NCBI GenBank assembly: GCA_016936395.1
Contig: JAFGXY010000057.1
Span: forward strand, 1 to 36,294
Origin: Paracoccaceae bacterium
GTDB taxonomy: Bacteria; Pseudomonadota; Alphaproteobacteria; Rhodobacterales; Rhodobacteraceae
Direction of reading: 5' to 3'
DNA length: 36,294 nucleotides
The position numbers and the translations under genes were made by a program. Positions 7,425 through 15,535 of this stretch are shown here, one piece after another. The notes beneath the pieces are model-generated. The model saw only the letters and a program-made list of their open reading frames with translations. It had not been told where the DNA came from and searched no databases. The first letter of the stretch is position 1, and each line of letters begins with the position of its first letter.

Positions 7425-7907
7425 TCAGTTGACGTAAACCGTAACCTCGGGCAGGTCGGTCAGCCCCAGCCCCAGCGCGCGATAGGCCGCCAGCGACAGT
7501 TGCGCCGCCCCTTGGCCCGGCATCAGATCCACCGCAACCGATGTGCCTGACGCCGTGACCACCCGCCCCTTGCCCGCCGCCTTGACCAGCGCGCTGCGCA
7601 GCCAGATGCCGGGCTCGGCCGGGCTGCCCAGACTGACAGCCACCTTGCCCAAGTTCCGCTCGCCACTGGCGGCGGGGGCGGCAAGCGCGGCCTGCTTTTG
7701 CGCCGCCGTGGTGGTGTCCAGCGCGGCGGCGGTCTTGCCCGGCCCCAGAACCGGCACCGGCGCTGCCGCCACAGGTGCCACATCAGGCGCGGGCCCCGCT
7801 GGCTGCGCGGCAAGATAGCCGTCTTCCGGCGCAGGGCGCAGCCCGTCCAGCAGGCCGCAGCCGGAAACCAGGGTCAAGGCAGGCACAAGGGCAAGGATCA
7901 TCCGCAT
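7425..7907 (-). CDS. Small lipoprotein of unknown function
   Basis: 160 residues from ATG 7907. The frame is open further upstream, but that part is antisense to moaA. The N-terminus is a lipoprotein signal: [13 protein letters not shown] then the lipobox VSGC, with C17 as the lipidated residue. A Pro/Ala-rich linker follows (residues 25-65), then [16 protein letters not shown] and a compact C-terminal domain ([20 protein letters not shown] ... [16 protein letters not shown]). It would sit on the periplasmic face of a membrane. Similar lipoproteins in Rhodobacteraceae have, as I recall, been given the name D-galactarate dehydratase; nothing in this sequence supports an enzyme of that kind. 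It is convergent with the pseudo-hydrolase gene (28-base gap) and divergent from moaA. Confidence 0.75.
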   Translation of the reverse strand: MRMILALVPALTLVSGCGLLDGLRPAPEDGYLAAQPAGPAPDVAPVAAAPVPVLGPGKTAAALDTTTAAQKQAALAAPAASGERNLGKVAVSLGSPAEPGIWLRSALVKAAGKGRVVTASGTSVAVDLMPGQGAAQLSLAAYRALGLGLTDLPEVTVYVN

Positions 7908-7930
7908 GGCGCAACGATAGTCTGCCCCAC

Positions 7931-7969
7931 CCCGGCACGCAATCCCGGCACGCAATCCCGGCACGCAAG
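7931..7969. repeat. Three tandem 13-bp repeats (CCCGGCACGCAAT/G)
   Basis: Units at 7931-7943, 7944-7956 and 7957-7969, identical except for the last base. They sit in the 111-bp gap between the lipoprotein gene start and moaA. This could be slipped-strand expansion in the shared promoter region. Confidence 0.85.
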
Positions 7970-8018
7970 GCCGCGAACAGCGCTTGTCAGGGTGCAGGCA
8001 GGCCCTTACCTTGGCCCG

Positions 8019-9029
8019 ATGATGCACACACCCGCCCTGATCGACCCTTTTGCCCGCGCCATCACCTACCTGCGGGTGTCTGTCACCGATCGCTGCGATT
8101 TCCGCTGCCTGTATTGCATGTCGGAAAACATGACCTTCCTGCCCAAGGCCGACCTTCTGACGCTGGAAGAGCTTGACCGCCTGTGTTCGGCCTTCATCGG
8201 CATGGGCGTGGAAAAGCTGCGCATCACCGGCGGCGAACCTTTGGTGCGCAAGGGCATCATGACCTTTTTCGACGCCATGTCCCGGCATCTGGCCTCGGGC
8301 GCGCTGAAGGAATTGACGCTGACCACCAACGGCAGCCAGCTTGGCAAGTTTGCCGCCGATCTGGCGGCCTGCGGGGTGCGGCGCGTCAATGTCTCGCTCG
8401 ATACACTGGACGCAAAAAAGTTTGCCGACATCACCCGCTGGGGCCGCCTGTCGCAGGTGCTGGACGGGATCGCCGCAGCACAGGCGGCGGGGATGCGGGT
8501 CAAGATCAATGCGGTCGCGCTGAAAGGCTTCAACGAGGATGAGCAATTTTCCCTCACCGACTGGTGCGCCCGCGAAGGCCATGACCTGACCTGGATCGAG
8601 GTCATGCCGATGGGCGATCTGGGCAATGAAAACCGGCTGGACCAGTATTGGAGCCTGCGTGCGTTGCGCGCCCGCTATGCCGAGCGCTACACCCTGACCG
8701 ACTTGACAGAGCGTTCAGGCGGCCCGGCGCGCTATGTCCGGCTGGAACAAACCGGCCAGAAGATCGGCTTCATCACGCCGCTGACGCATAACTTCTGCGA
8801 AAGCTGCAACCGGGTGCGGCTGACCTGCACCGGCGCGCTTTACATGTGTCTGGGGCAGGAAGACATGGCCGACCTGCGCGCGCCCCTGCGCGCCAGCCCG
8901 GACAACAGCCAGCTTGAAACCGCCATCCGTGCCGCCATGGCCCACAAACCCAAGGGCCACGACTTTGACTATTCCCGCAAGGCCGTGACCGGCCAGATGA
9001 CCCGCCACATGAGCCATACCGGCGGCTGA
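8019..9029 (+). CDS. moaA: GTP 3',8-cyclase (molybdenum cofactor biosynthesis protein A)
   Basis: 336 residues, start ATG 8019 (a second ATG follows directly). A radical-SAM enzyme that converts GTP to 3',8-cyclo-7,8-dihydro-GTP, the first step of molybdopterin synthesis, in the cytoplasm. The N-terminal 4Fe-4S motif CDFRCLYC is at C26, C30 and C33. GGEPLVRKG is the SAM-binding segment. The C-terminal cluster ligands are C260, C263 and C277 (CESC, then CLG), the CxxC-x13-C pattern of MoaA. The protein ends in Gly-Gly, as MoaA must for activity. Length is normal. No other moa gene is adjacent, so this is a solo locus. It is convergent with the amidohydrolase gene. Confidence 0.97.
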   Translation: MMHTPALIDPFARAITYLRVSVTDRCDFRCLYCMSENMTFLPKADLLTLEELDRLCSAFIGMGVEKLRITGGEPLVRKGIMTFFDAMSRHLASGALKELTLTTNGSQLGKFAADLAACGVRRVNVSLDTLDAKKFADITRWGRLSQVLDGIAAAQAAGMRVKINAVALKGFNEDEQFSLTDWCAREGHDLTWIEVMPMGDLGNENRLDQYWSLRALRARYAERYTLTDLTERSGGPARYVRLEQTGQKIGFITPLTHNFCESCNRVRLTCTGALYMCLGQEDMADLRAPLRASPDNSQLETAIRAAMAHKPKGHDFDYSRKAVTGQMTRHMSHTGG

Positions 9030-9050
9030 CGCCCTGGGTTTCCGTGCCGG

Positions 9051-9112
9051 TTTCCTCTTGGCAAAAATACCCATGCAACGGCGCGACCGCGCCGCCGCGA
9101 CCCGGCCCGGGT
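9051..9112. terminator. Intergenic element with two hairpins between convergent moaA and amidohydrolase genes
   Basis: Starts with TTTCCTCTTGGCAAAAATAC (9051-9070), which resembles the segment at 25034-25054. Two stems follow: CGGCGC (9079-9084) with GCGCCG (9089-9094), and ACCCGG-C-CCGGGT (9100-9112). Position between two converging stop codons suggests a bidirectional terminator, though T-runs are absent. Confidence 0.45.
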
Positions 9113-9120
9113 GCCAGCCG

Positions 9121-10287
9121 TCAGGCCGCCGGCATCCGTGCCTCGACCATGCCGGCATACCAGCTTGACCCGAAGGGAATCGCGTTGTCGTCAAAGTTGT
9201 AGGCCGGGTGGTGCAGCATCGCCGTCTCGCCGTTGCCCAGAAAGATATAGGCCCCCGGCCGTTCATTCAGCATGAAGCTGAAATCCTCGGCCCCCATCAG
9301 GGGTGCGGTGTTGTCATCCACCTGCCCCGACACCGCACGCGCCACGTCAACTGCGTGGCGGGTGTTGGCGTCGGCGTTTATCGTCACCGGATAGCCGCGC
9401 TGATAGTTCACCTCGGCCGTGGCCCCAAGGGCCTGCGCCGTGCCGGTCACGATCTCGGAGAGTCGTCGTTCCACATAATCCTGCACGCCAGGGTCCATGG
9501 TCCGCACCGTGCCCTTCAGCTTGACCACCTGCGGGATCACGTTGTGCGCGGTCGAATCGGTCTGCACCGTGCAGACGCTGACCACCACCTGCTTCATCGG
9601 GTCGACATTGCGCGAGGCGATGGTTTGCAGCGCCACGATGATATGGGCCGCCACCACGGTGGTATCGACACAGTCATGCGGTTTTGCCGCGTGGCCGCCC
9701 CTGCCGGTGATCACCACGTCAAACTGATCCGCCGCCGCCATGATCGCACCGGGGCGGATGCCAAAGCTGCCCACCGGCAGACCGGGCATGTTGTGCAGGC
9801 CGTACACTTCCTGCACTCCGAAACGGTCCAGCATGCCATCGGCCACCATCTCGCGCCCGCCGCCGCCGCCCTCTTCGGCGGGCTGGAAGATCACGACCGC
9901 GGTGCCGTCAAAGTTGCGGGTCTCGGCCATGTATTTCGCCGCCCCCAGCAGCATGGCGGTGTGGCCGTCGTGGCCGCAGGCGTGCATCTTGCCGGGGACG
10001 GTGCTGGCATAGTCCACTCCGGTCCGCTCGGTGATCGGCAAGGCGTCCATATCGGCACGCAACCCGATGACACGACCCAAGGTATCGGTCTTGCCCTTGA
10101 TCACACCGACAACCCCGGTGCGTCCGATGCCTTCCACCACCTCGTCACAGCCAAAACTGCGCAACAACTCGGCCACTTTTGCAGCGGTGCGATGCACGTC
10201 GAACAACAACTCCGGATGCTGGTGAAAGTCACGCCGCCAGGCGGTGATTTCGGGCAGCAGTTCGGCAAAACGGTTCTTGACGGGCAT
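9121..10287 (-). CDS. M20 family amidohydrolase (hippurate hydrolase-like metallopeptidase)
   Basis: 388 residues, ATG 10287 behind a near-perfect AAAGGAGG. M20D family: an N-acyl amino acid or small-peptide amidohydrolase using two metal ions (Zn/Mn/Co), cytoplasmic. Visible motifs are RRDFHQHPELLFD near the start, GLRADMDALPI, ACGHDGHTAMLLG (metal ligands Cys/His) and FQPAEEGGGGGREM (catalytic and metal Glu). The dimerisation insert follows from about residue 185 (ITGRGGHAAKPHDCVD), and the last ligand His lies in METAMLHHPAYNFDD. It is divergent from a peptide ABC transporter operon, which suggests it hydrolyses an imported acyl-amino acid or dipeptide. The exact substrate cannot be read. 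Family certain, substrate open. Confidence 0.92.
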   Translation of the reverse strand: MPVKNRFAELLPEITAWRRDFHQHPELLFDVHRTAAKVAELLRSFGCDEVVEGIGRTGVVGVIKGKTDTLGRVIGLRADMDALPITERTGVDYASTVPGKMHACGHDGHTAMLLGAAKYMAETRNFDGTAVVIFQPAEEGGGGGREMVADGMLDRFGVQEVYGLHNMPGLPVGSFGIRPGAIMAAADQFDVVITGRGGHAAKPHDCVDTTVVAAHIIVALQTIASRNVDPMKQVVVSVCTVQTDSTAHNVIPQVVKLKGTVRTMDPGVQDYVERRLSEIVTGTAQALGATAEVNYQRGYPVTINADANTRHAVDVARAVSGQVDDNTAPLMGAEDFSFMLNERPGAYIFLGNGETAMLHHPAYNFDDNAIPFGSSWYAGMVEARMPAA

Positions 10288-10320
10288 TATGGCCTCCTTT
10301 GCGTCGCACTTGGCAATGGT

Positions 10321-10362
10321 GGGCCGGATTGCGCCCGCCTTCAAGGGGGCGCGGGCCGGATT
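10321..10362. repeat. Direct repeats GGGCCGGATT flanking a GCGCCC/GGGCGC hairpin
   Basis: GGGCCGGATT at 10321-10330 and again at 10353-10362. Between them lie GCGCCC (10331-10336), ten bases, and GGGCGC (10347-10352). The layout (10-bp duplication around an inverted repeat) resembles a very small mobile palindrome, but it could be chance in GC-rich DNA. Confidence 0.5.
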
Positions 10363-10541
10363 TCTGACCCGATGGTCAAAGCAGGGCCAGCCCCTGCCCT
10401 GCCGCTTGGACATCCGGCCCGATCGCCGGGCCACAGGTGCAAAATCTGGTCGGTTGCGCCGCGCAACGGGTCGGCAAGGACCGTGGCCCAGCTGACGCAA
10501 GGGCAGCCTCAACATCGCGCTTGCAGGATGTGGAAAAATAA

Positions 10542-10570
10542 TTGACACTTATGTGAAGACGTCGCGCGAT
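10542..10570 (+). promoter_or_regulatory. Candidate promoter of the peptide transporter operon
   Basis: A perfect -35 hexamer TTGACA lies at 10542-10547. The position 17 bases on (10565-10570, CGCGAT) is a poor -10. The stretch around it is A/T-rich compared with the rest of the gap and lies about 50-80 bases upstream of the ATG at 10623. Confidence 0.35.
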
Positions 10571-10622
10571 TGAAAAACAAACGCCAAAAAACGTCAATAA
10601 ACAAAGACTTGGGGAGTGTCTG

Positions 10623-11633
10623 ATGGCTGATGGGGCTGCACCCGTCCTTGATGTCCAAGGGCTGAACACGGTGTTTCGCACCCGCGGGGGCGAGGTTCAT
10701 GCCGTCAACTCCGTCAGCTTCCACCTGAACTCTGGTGAACTTTTGGGCGTTGTCGGCGAAAGCGGCTCGGGCAAATCCGTCACCATGATGTCGCTGATCG
10801 GCCTGTTGCCCTCACCGCCCGCCGATGTGCGCGCGGGCACGGTGATGCTGGGCAACCGCGACCTGCTGAAAATCAGCGCCGATGAGTTGCGCGATGTGCG
10901 CGGCGCCAAGATCGGCTTCGTGTTCCAGGACCCGATGACCAGCCTGAACCCGGTATTCACGGTGGGCAACCAGATCATGGAACCGCTGATCCGCCACATG
11001 GGCATGACCAAAAAGCAGGCGGCGGTGCGGGCGGCCGAACTGTTGTCGCTGGTCGGCATCCCGGATGCAGCGGCGCGGCTGAAATCCTACCCACACCAGT
11101 TTTCCGGCGGCATGCGCCAGCGGGTGATGATCGCCATCGCGCTTGCCTGCGACCCCGATGTGCTGATCGCGGACGAACCCACCACAGCGCTGGACGTGAC
11201 GATTCAGGCGCAAATCCTTGAGCTGATCAAGGACTTGCGGCAAAAGCTTGGCATGGCGATTGTCTGGATCACCCATGACCTCGGCGTGATCGCGGGCATC
11301 GCCGACCGGGTGATGGTGATGTATGGCGGGCAGGTGGTGGAACAGGCCCCGGTGCGCGAATTGTTCGCTAACCCGCAGCACCCCTATACCCGCGCCCTGC
11401 TGAAAACCATCCCGTCGCTGACCGGCGCGCGTGAGGCGCGGCTGTCGGTGATCGAAGGTCAGCCGCCCATACTGGCCGGTGCCCCCACCAGTTGCCCGTT
11501 CCATGCCCGCTGCGCCCATGTGAACAACCGCTGCCGCACGGAAAACCCGCAGCGCCGCGCGATTGATGGCCGCCCGCTGGGTCGCGGGCATGACGTGGCC
11601 TGCCACTGGACGCCGGGGGACACCCATGCTTGA
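10623..11633 (+). CDS. Peptide ABC transporter, ATP-binding protein (DppD/OppD type)
   Basis: 336 residues, ATG 10623 behind GGGGAG. One of two ATPases powering a dipeptide/oligopeptide importer at the inner membrane. Walker [10 protein letters not shown]-loop [10 protein letters not shown], signature FSGGMRQR, Walker [13 protein letters not shown] and the switch His in ITHDLG are all intact. The C-terminal extension carries the oligopeptide-ABC motif with cysteines ([16 protein letters not shown] ... VACHW), which in DppD/OppD relatives can hold an iron-sulfur cluster. It overlaps the next ATPase gene by 8 bases, so translation is coupled. The order is ATPase, ATPase, binding protein, permease, permease. 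Confidence 0.95.
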   Translation: MADGAAPVLDVQGLNTVFRTRGGEVHAVNSVSFHLNSGELLGVVGESGSGKSVTMMSLIGLLPSPPADVRAGTVMLGNRDLLKISADELRDVRGAKIGFVFQDPMTSLNPVFTVGNQIMEPLIRHMGMTKKQAAVRAAELLSLVGIPDAAARLKSYPHQFSGGMRQRVMIAIALACDPDVLIADEPTTALDVTIQAQILELIKDLRQKLGMAIVWITHDLGVIAGIADRVMVMYGGQVVEQAPVRELFANPQHPYTRALLKTIPSLTGAREARLSVIEGQPPILAGAPTSCPFHARCAHVNNRCRTENPQRRAIDGRPLGRGHDVACHWTPGDTHA

Positions 11634-12690
11634 CGCCACGCCGAAAGCGCAGACGCCGCTGGTGCAGGTGCGCGGGCTGAAGATGTATTTCCCGATCTAC
11701 TCGGGCCTTTTGCGCCGCCATACCGGCGATGTGAAGGCGGTCGATGGCATCAGCTTTGACATCATGGCCGGCGAAACCCTTGGCCTTGTGGGCGAATCCG
11801 GTTGCGGCAAATCCACCGTCGGTCGGGCGCTGTTGCGGCTTTACGAAATCACCGGCGGAAAAGTCGTTATCAACGGCATTGATGTCGCCAGCCTTGGCCC
11901 CGAAGACCTGCGCCGCGCGCGGCCCCAGATGCAGATGGTGTTTCAGGACCCGCAAGCCAGCCTGAACCCACGGATGAGCCTTGCCGACATCATCGGCGAG
12001 CCGTTGGACGAGCATACCGACTGGGACAAGCCCAAAAAGCTGGCCCGGATCTATGAATTGATGGATGCCGTCGGCCTGAACCGCCGCTTTGCCAACCGCT
12101 TTCCGCACGAATTTTCCGGCGGTCAACGCCAACGCATCGGCATCGCCCGGGCGCTGGCGCTGAACCCGCGTTTCATCGTCTGTGACGAGCCGATCGCCGC
12201 GCTGGATGTGTCGATTCAGGCGCAGGTGGTCAACCTGCTGGAAGATTTGCAGGAAAAGTTCGGCCTGACCTATCTGTTCATCAGCCATGATCTGTCGATG
12301 GTGCGCCATATCGCCGACCGCGTGGCGGTGATGTATCTGGGCCGCATCGCCGAACTTTCCCCCCGCGACGCGCTTTATGCCCGCCCGCTGCACCCCTATG
12401 CCGAGGCGCTGCTGTCGGCCGTGCCGGAACCCGACCCGACGCTGGCGCAAAGCCGCCAGCGCATCATTTTGCAAGGCGACGTGCCTTCGCCCGCCAACCC
12501 GCCGCAGGGCTGCAACTTCTGCACCCGCTGCCCCCGCGCGTTCGAGATGTGCCGTCAGGTGGAACCGGAATTGCTTCAGGTGGAACCGGGGCGCTTTGTC
12601 GCCTGCCACCTTTTTCCCGATACCAAAGCCGCCGGATCAACCGGCGGAACCGAGGCCAAAGAGCACAAACAACAAGGAGTGTCACAATGA
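11626..12690 (+). CDS. Peptide ABC transporter, ATP-binding protein (DppF/OppF type)
   Basis: 354 residues, ATG 11626 inside the end of the preceding gene. Partner ATPase of the same importer. Walker [10 protein letters not shown]-loop [13 protein letters not shown], signature FSGGQRQR, Walker [13 protein letters not shown] and H-loop ISHDLS are present. The start [13 protein letters not shown]...[16 protein letters not shown] is typical of DppF. The C-terminal oligopeptide extension has the cysteine set CNFCTRC ... CRQ ... VACH. The stop overlaps the binding-protein ATG by 4 bases (ATGA). The A/G-rich end (AACAAGGAGTG) also provides the ribosome site of the next gene. Confidence 0.95.
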   Translation: MLDATPKAQTPLVQVRGLKMYFPIYSGLLRRHTGDVKAVDGISFDIMAGETLGLVGESGCGKSTVGRALLRLYEITGGKVVINGIDVASLGPEDLRRARPQMQMVFQDPQASLNPRMSLADIIGEPLDEHTDWDKPKKLARIYELMDAVGLNRRFANRFPHEFSGGQRQRIGIARALALNPRFIVCDEPIAALDVSIQAQVVNLLEDLQEKFGLTYLFISHDLSMVRHIADRVAVMYLGRIAELSPRDALYARPLHPYAEALLSAVPEPDPTLAQSRQRIILQGDVPSPANPPQGCNFCTRCPRAFEMCRQVEPELLQVEPGRFVACHLFPDTKAAGSTGGTEAKEHKQQGVSQ

Positions 12691-14387
12691 AACTGAAAAC
12701 CGCCCTTCTGGGCGCTGCCGCCTGCATGGCCTTTGCGCCCGCAGCCTTTGCCGAACGCGGGACCGACGGCAACGTCAAGGTCTTGTATTCGCAGGCCGTG
12801 TCGATCATGAACGCCTACCTTTCGTCCGGCACCAAGGATGTGGAAGTGGGCAGCCTTGTGCTGGAACCGCTGGCCGGGTTTGACGAAGGCGGCAACGTGA
12901 TCCCGCGTCTGGTCACCGAAATCCCCAGCATCGAAAACGGCGGCATTTCCGAAGACCTGACCACGATCACCTGGAAAATCACCCCCGGCCTTCTGTGGTC
13001 CGATGGCACACCCGTCACCGCCGCGGATGCCGTGTTCTCGTATGAATACTGCACCCATCCCGAAGGCGGCTGCTCGCAGGCCGCGCGCTATGAGGGCATC
13101 GAAAAGGTCGAAGCCTTGGACGATCTGACCGTCAAGATCACCTGGACCGCGCCCAAGCCGAACCCGTTCACCGCCTTTGTCGGCTCGACCTCGCCGATCC
13201 TGCAAAAGGCCCAGTTTGCGGGTTGCCTCGGCACCGCCGCCCCCACCTGCACCGAGCAGAACTTCAAGCCCATCGGCACCGGCCCGTTCATGGTCACCGA
13301 TTTCAAGGTGAATGACGTGGTCGAACTGGCCGCCAACCCGAACTACCGCGACCCGGCCAAGCCCGCCTTTGCCACGATGACCGTCAAGGGCGGCGGCGAT
13401 GCGGCCGGTGCGGCCCGTGCCGTGATGGAAACCGGCGAGTTCGATTACGCCTGGAACACCCAGATCAACCCCGAACTGCAAGCCCAGATGGAAAAAGGCG
13501 GCAAAGGCACCTTCGTGTCGGCCTTCGGCACGCTGGTCGAGCGGATCGAGATGAACATGACCGACCCGTCGCCCGACCTGCCCGAGGGCGAGCGCTCCAC
13601 CGCCAAGCACCCACACCCGTTCCTGTCGGACATCCGCGTGCGCAAGGCCCTGTCGATGGCGATTGACCGCAGCCTGCTGGTCGAGGTCGGTTACGGCAAC
13701 GCAGGCCGCCCGACCTGCAACCTTGTGCCGGCTCCGGCCCTTTATGCCTCGTCCAACACCGACTGCATCGCGCAAGACATGGAAGGCGCCAAGGCCCTGC
13801 TCGATGAAGCCGGCTGGATGATGGGCGCCAATGGCGTGCGCGAAAAAGACGGCAAGCCGCTGAAAGTGCTGTATCAGACCTCGGTGAACGCCGTGCGTCA
13901 GGACTTTCAGGCGCTGATCAAGGGCTGGTGGAACGAACTCGGCATTGAAGTCGAGCTGAAGTCCATCGACGGTGGCGTGTTCTTCGGTGGCGATCCGGGT
14001 TCGCCCGATACGTTCCAGAAGTTCTACGCAGACGTGGAAATGTATGCCAACAACTTCGACGGCACCGATCCCGAGCCTTACCTTGCGCAATATCTGTGCG
14101 ACAAGGCGCCCAGCCCGGCCAACGGCTGGCAGGGTGAAAACATCAACCGCTTCTGCGACCCGGCTTATGACGCCTTGGTTGCCGAACTGGCCAAGACGCG
14201 CGACATGGCCAAGCGCGGCGAAATCGCCATCCGCCTGAACGAGATGCTGACCAAGGACAGCTATGTCGTGGTGCCACTGGTGGACCGTGGCCGCCTGTCG
14301 GCCCATTCCAACACCCTGGGCGGTGTGGTCCTGAACACCTGGGACTCGGAACTGTGGAACGCCTCCGACTGGTTCCGCGTGAAATGA
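12687..14387 (+). CDS. Peptide ABC transporter, periplasmic substrate-binding protein (SBP family 5)
   Basis: 566 residues, ATG 12687 with AAGGAG 8 bases upstream. Signal peptide [22 protein letters not shown] is cut after residue 22, so the protein is periplasmic. SBP_bac_5 features: ISEDLTTITWKITPGLLWSDGTPVTAADAVFS, the GTGPF motif (IGTGPFMVTDF) and LSDIRVRKALSMAIDR. Cysteine pairs in loops (HPEGGCS, CLGTAAPTC, CNLVPAP...DC, LCDKAP...FCDP) would suit disulfides in the periplasm. It delivers di/oligopeptides or related ligands to the permeases encoded downstream. The neighbouring M20 amidohydrolase suggests an acyl-amino-acid or short-peptide ligand; this is inference. A hairpin follows the stop codon. 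Confidence 0.94.
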   Translation: MKLKTALLGAAACMAFAPAAFAERGTDGNVKVLYSQAVSIMNAYLSSGTKDVEVGSLVLEPLAGFDEGGNVIPRLVTEIPSIENGGISEDLTTITWKITPGLLWSDGTPVTAADAVFSYEYCTHPEGGCSQAARYEGIEKVEALDDLTVKITWTAPKPNPFTAFVGSTSPILQKAQFAGCLGTAAPTCTEQNFKPIGTGPFMVTDFKVNDVVELAANPNYRDPAKPAFATMTVKGGGDAAGAARAVMETGEFDYAWNTQINPELQAQMEKGGKGTFVSAFGTLVERIEMNMTDPSPDLPEGERSTAKHPHPFLSDIRVRKALSMAIDRSLLVEVGYGNAGRPTCNLVPAPALYASSNTDCIAQDMEGAKALLDEAGWMMGANGVREKDGKPLKVLYQTSVNAVRQDFQALIKGWWNELGIEVELKSIDGGVFFGGDPGSPDTFQKFYADVEMYANNFDGTDPEPYLAQYLCDKAPSPANGWQGENINRFCDPAYDALVAELAKTRDMAKRGEIAIRLNEMLTKDSYVVVPLVDRGRLSAHSNTLGGVVLNTWDSELWNASDWFRVK

Positions 14388-14396
14388 TCTGACTTT

Positions 14397-14455
14397 GGGG
14401 CGCGCCTAGCACGACGCTTCGGCGCCGTGTGCCCGGCGCGCCCCTTTCCTTTCTG
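14397..14455 (+). terminator. Terminator-like hairpin between binding-protein and permease genes
   Basis: GGGGCGCGCC (14397-14406) pairs perfectly with GGCGCGCCCC (14435-14444), followed by TTTCCTTTCTG. The 28-base loop can fold further (GCAC with GTGC). It starts 10 bases past the binding-protein stop and lies inside the operon. The likely effect is partial termination or 3'-end protection, giving more binding protein than permease, as in many ABC operons. Confidence 0.65.
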
Positions 14456-14472
14456 TTCCCCTCGCGCCGGTC

Positions 14473-14493
14473 CGAATTTTCGCAGAAAATTCG
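14473..14493. repeat. Palindrome CGAATTTTC-GCA-GAAAATTCG
   Basis: Perfect 9-bp arms with a 3-base centre, 35 bases upstream of the permease ATG. Same TTTC-NNN-GAAA core as 5240-5258 and 5279-5297, so this is the third copy in the window. Confidence 0.85.
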
Positions 14494-14527
14494 CGCCCGC
14501 ACGACTGCTGACCCGAGGCGTTGCCCC

Positions 14528-15535
14528 ATGCTCACCTTCACGATCCGTCGGTTGCTGCTGGCCATCCCGACGCTTCTGTTCATCAGTCTGGTGATCTTCC
14601 TGCTGGTCGATTTCGCCCCCGGTTCCCCCATGAGCCAGATCCCCCTGACCGTCCCCCCCGAAGTGCGTGCCAAGATCATCGAGGCGATGGGCGCCAATGA
14701 GCCGATCTTCGTGCGCTATCTTCTTTGGCTGAAACAGTTTTTCTGGGTCGAACCCTTGGTGATGATCGACGGCATCTTCGGCACCACCTATGCCGAAGGC
14801 ATGCAGCGCATCGTAAGCTGGCAGTCGCGCAGCCCGGTGATGGACATCATCTGGCAGCGCATCCCGCAAACCATGACCGTGGTGGGGTCTGCCTATATCA
14901 TCGGCGTGCTGATCGCCTTGCCGATCGGCATCTACTCTGCCTACCGGCAATATTCGTGGTTCGACCAGTTCGGCACGCTGTTTGCGATGATCGGCTTTTC
15001 GGTGCCGACCTTCTTTACCGGCGTGGTGCTGATCCTGGTGTTCTCGGTCAATCTGGGCTGGTTCCCGTCGATCTATGACACCACGCTCAAGGTCACGGAC
15101 TGGGAAACCTTCCTCAAGCAGGTCAGGCAGATGGCGATGCCGGTCGCGGTGCTGGCGCTTTACAACGCCGCACAGATCAGCCGCTACATGCGCTCATCCA
15201 TGCTGGATAATCTGGGGCAGGATTATGTGCGCACCGCGCGGGCCAAGGGCATGCCCGAACGCACGGTGGTCTTGAAACACGTCCTGCGCAACTCGCTGAT
15301 CCCGATGGTCACCGTGATCGCGCTTGGCATCCCCACCATCTTTGGCGGTGCCATCATCACCGAACAGGTGTTCAAGGTGAACGGCCTTGGCGCCCTGCTG
15401 ATCAATGCCATCCAGGGGTCAGACCTGCCGATGGTGCAGACCCTGACCTTCATCTTCGCCGTGCTGATCGTGATGTTCAACCTGATCGCCGATGTCCTTT
15501 ACGGCATGCTCGACCCAAGGATCCGCTATGACTGA
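14528..15535 (+). CDS. Peptide ABC transporter permease (DppB type)
   Basis: 335 residues, ATG 14528. Inner-membrane channel subunit. It has the usual DppB N-terminus (MLTFTIRRLLLAIPTLLFIS, first membrane helix, then FLLVDFAPGSP) and about six helices (near 9-30, 130-155, 160-185, 215-235, 265-285, 305-325). The EAA loop that touches the ATPases is YVRTARAKGMPERTVVLKHVLRNSLIP. Ends YGMLDPRIRYD, standard for the family. It overlaps the next permease by 8 bases, while being separated from the binding protein by a 140-base gap with a terminator-like hairpin and a palindrome. Confidence 0.95.
   Translation: MLTFTIRRLLLAIPTLLFISLVIFLLVDFAPGSPMSQIPLTVPPEVRAKIIEAMGANEPIFVRYLLWLKQFFWVEPLVMIDGIFGTTYAEGMQRIVSWQSRSPVMDIIWQRIPQTMTVVGSAYIIGVLIALPIGIYSAYRQYSWFDQFGTLFAMIGFSVPTFFTGVVLILVFSVNLGWFPSIYDTTLKVTDWETFLKQVRQMAMPVAVLALYNAAQISRYMRSSMLDNLGQDYVRTARAKGMPERTVVLKHVLRNSLIPMVTVIALGIPTIFGGAIITEQVFKVNGLGALLINAIQGSDLPMVQTLTFIFAVLIVMFNLIADVLYGMLDPRIRYD

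Larger units (their letters stand above)
10288..10622. promoter_or_regulatory. Divergent intergenic region, 335 bp, rich in inverted repeats
   Basis: This gap has no convincing gene. It holds the two start regions and several inverted repeats: GCGCCC/GGGCGC (10331-10352, see separate entry), GCAGGG (10381-10386) with CCCTGC (10397-10402), and GGCCCG-ATCGC-CGGGCC (10426-10442). An A-rich stretch (10550-10620) precedes the transporter operon. The inverted repeats are candidate operators or remnants of mobile palindromes. Confidence 0.45.

Noticed and set aside
7907-8582. Upstream extension of the lipoprotein reading frame
   Set aside because: It is antisense to moaA, and the lipobox fixes the N-terminus at 7907.
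10542-10622. A small RNA gene in the A-rich leader
   Set aside because: No terminator-like hairpin precedes the ATG at 10623; the stretch is better read as promoter and leader.
12576-14306. 576-codon open frame on the minus strand
   Set aside because: Complement of the binding-protein gene with a clear signal peptide and family motifs.
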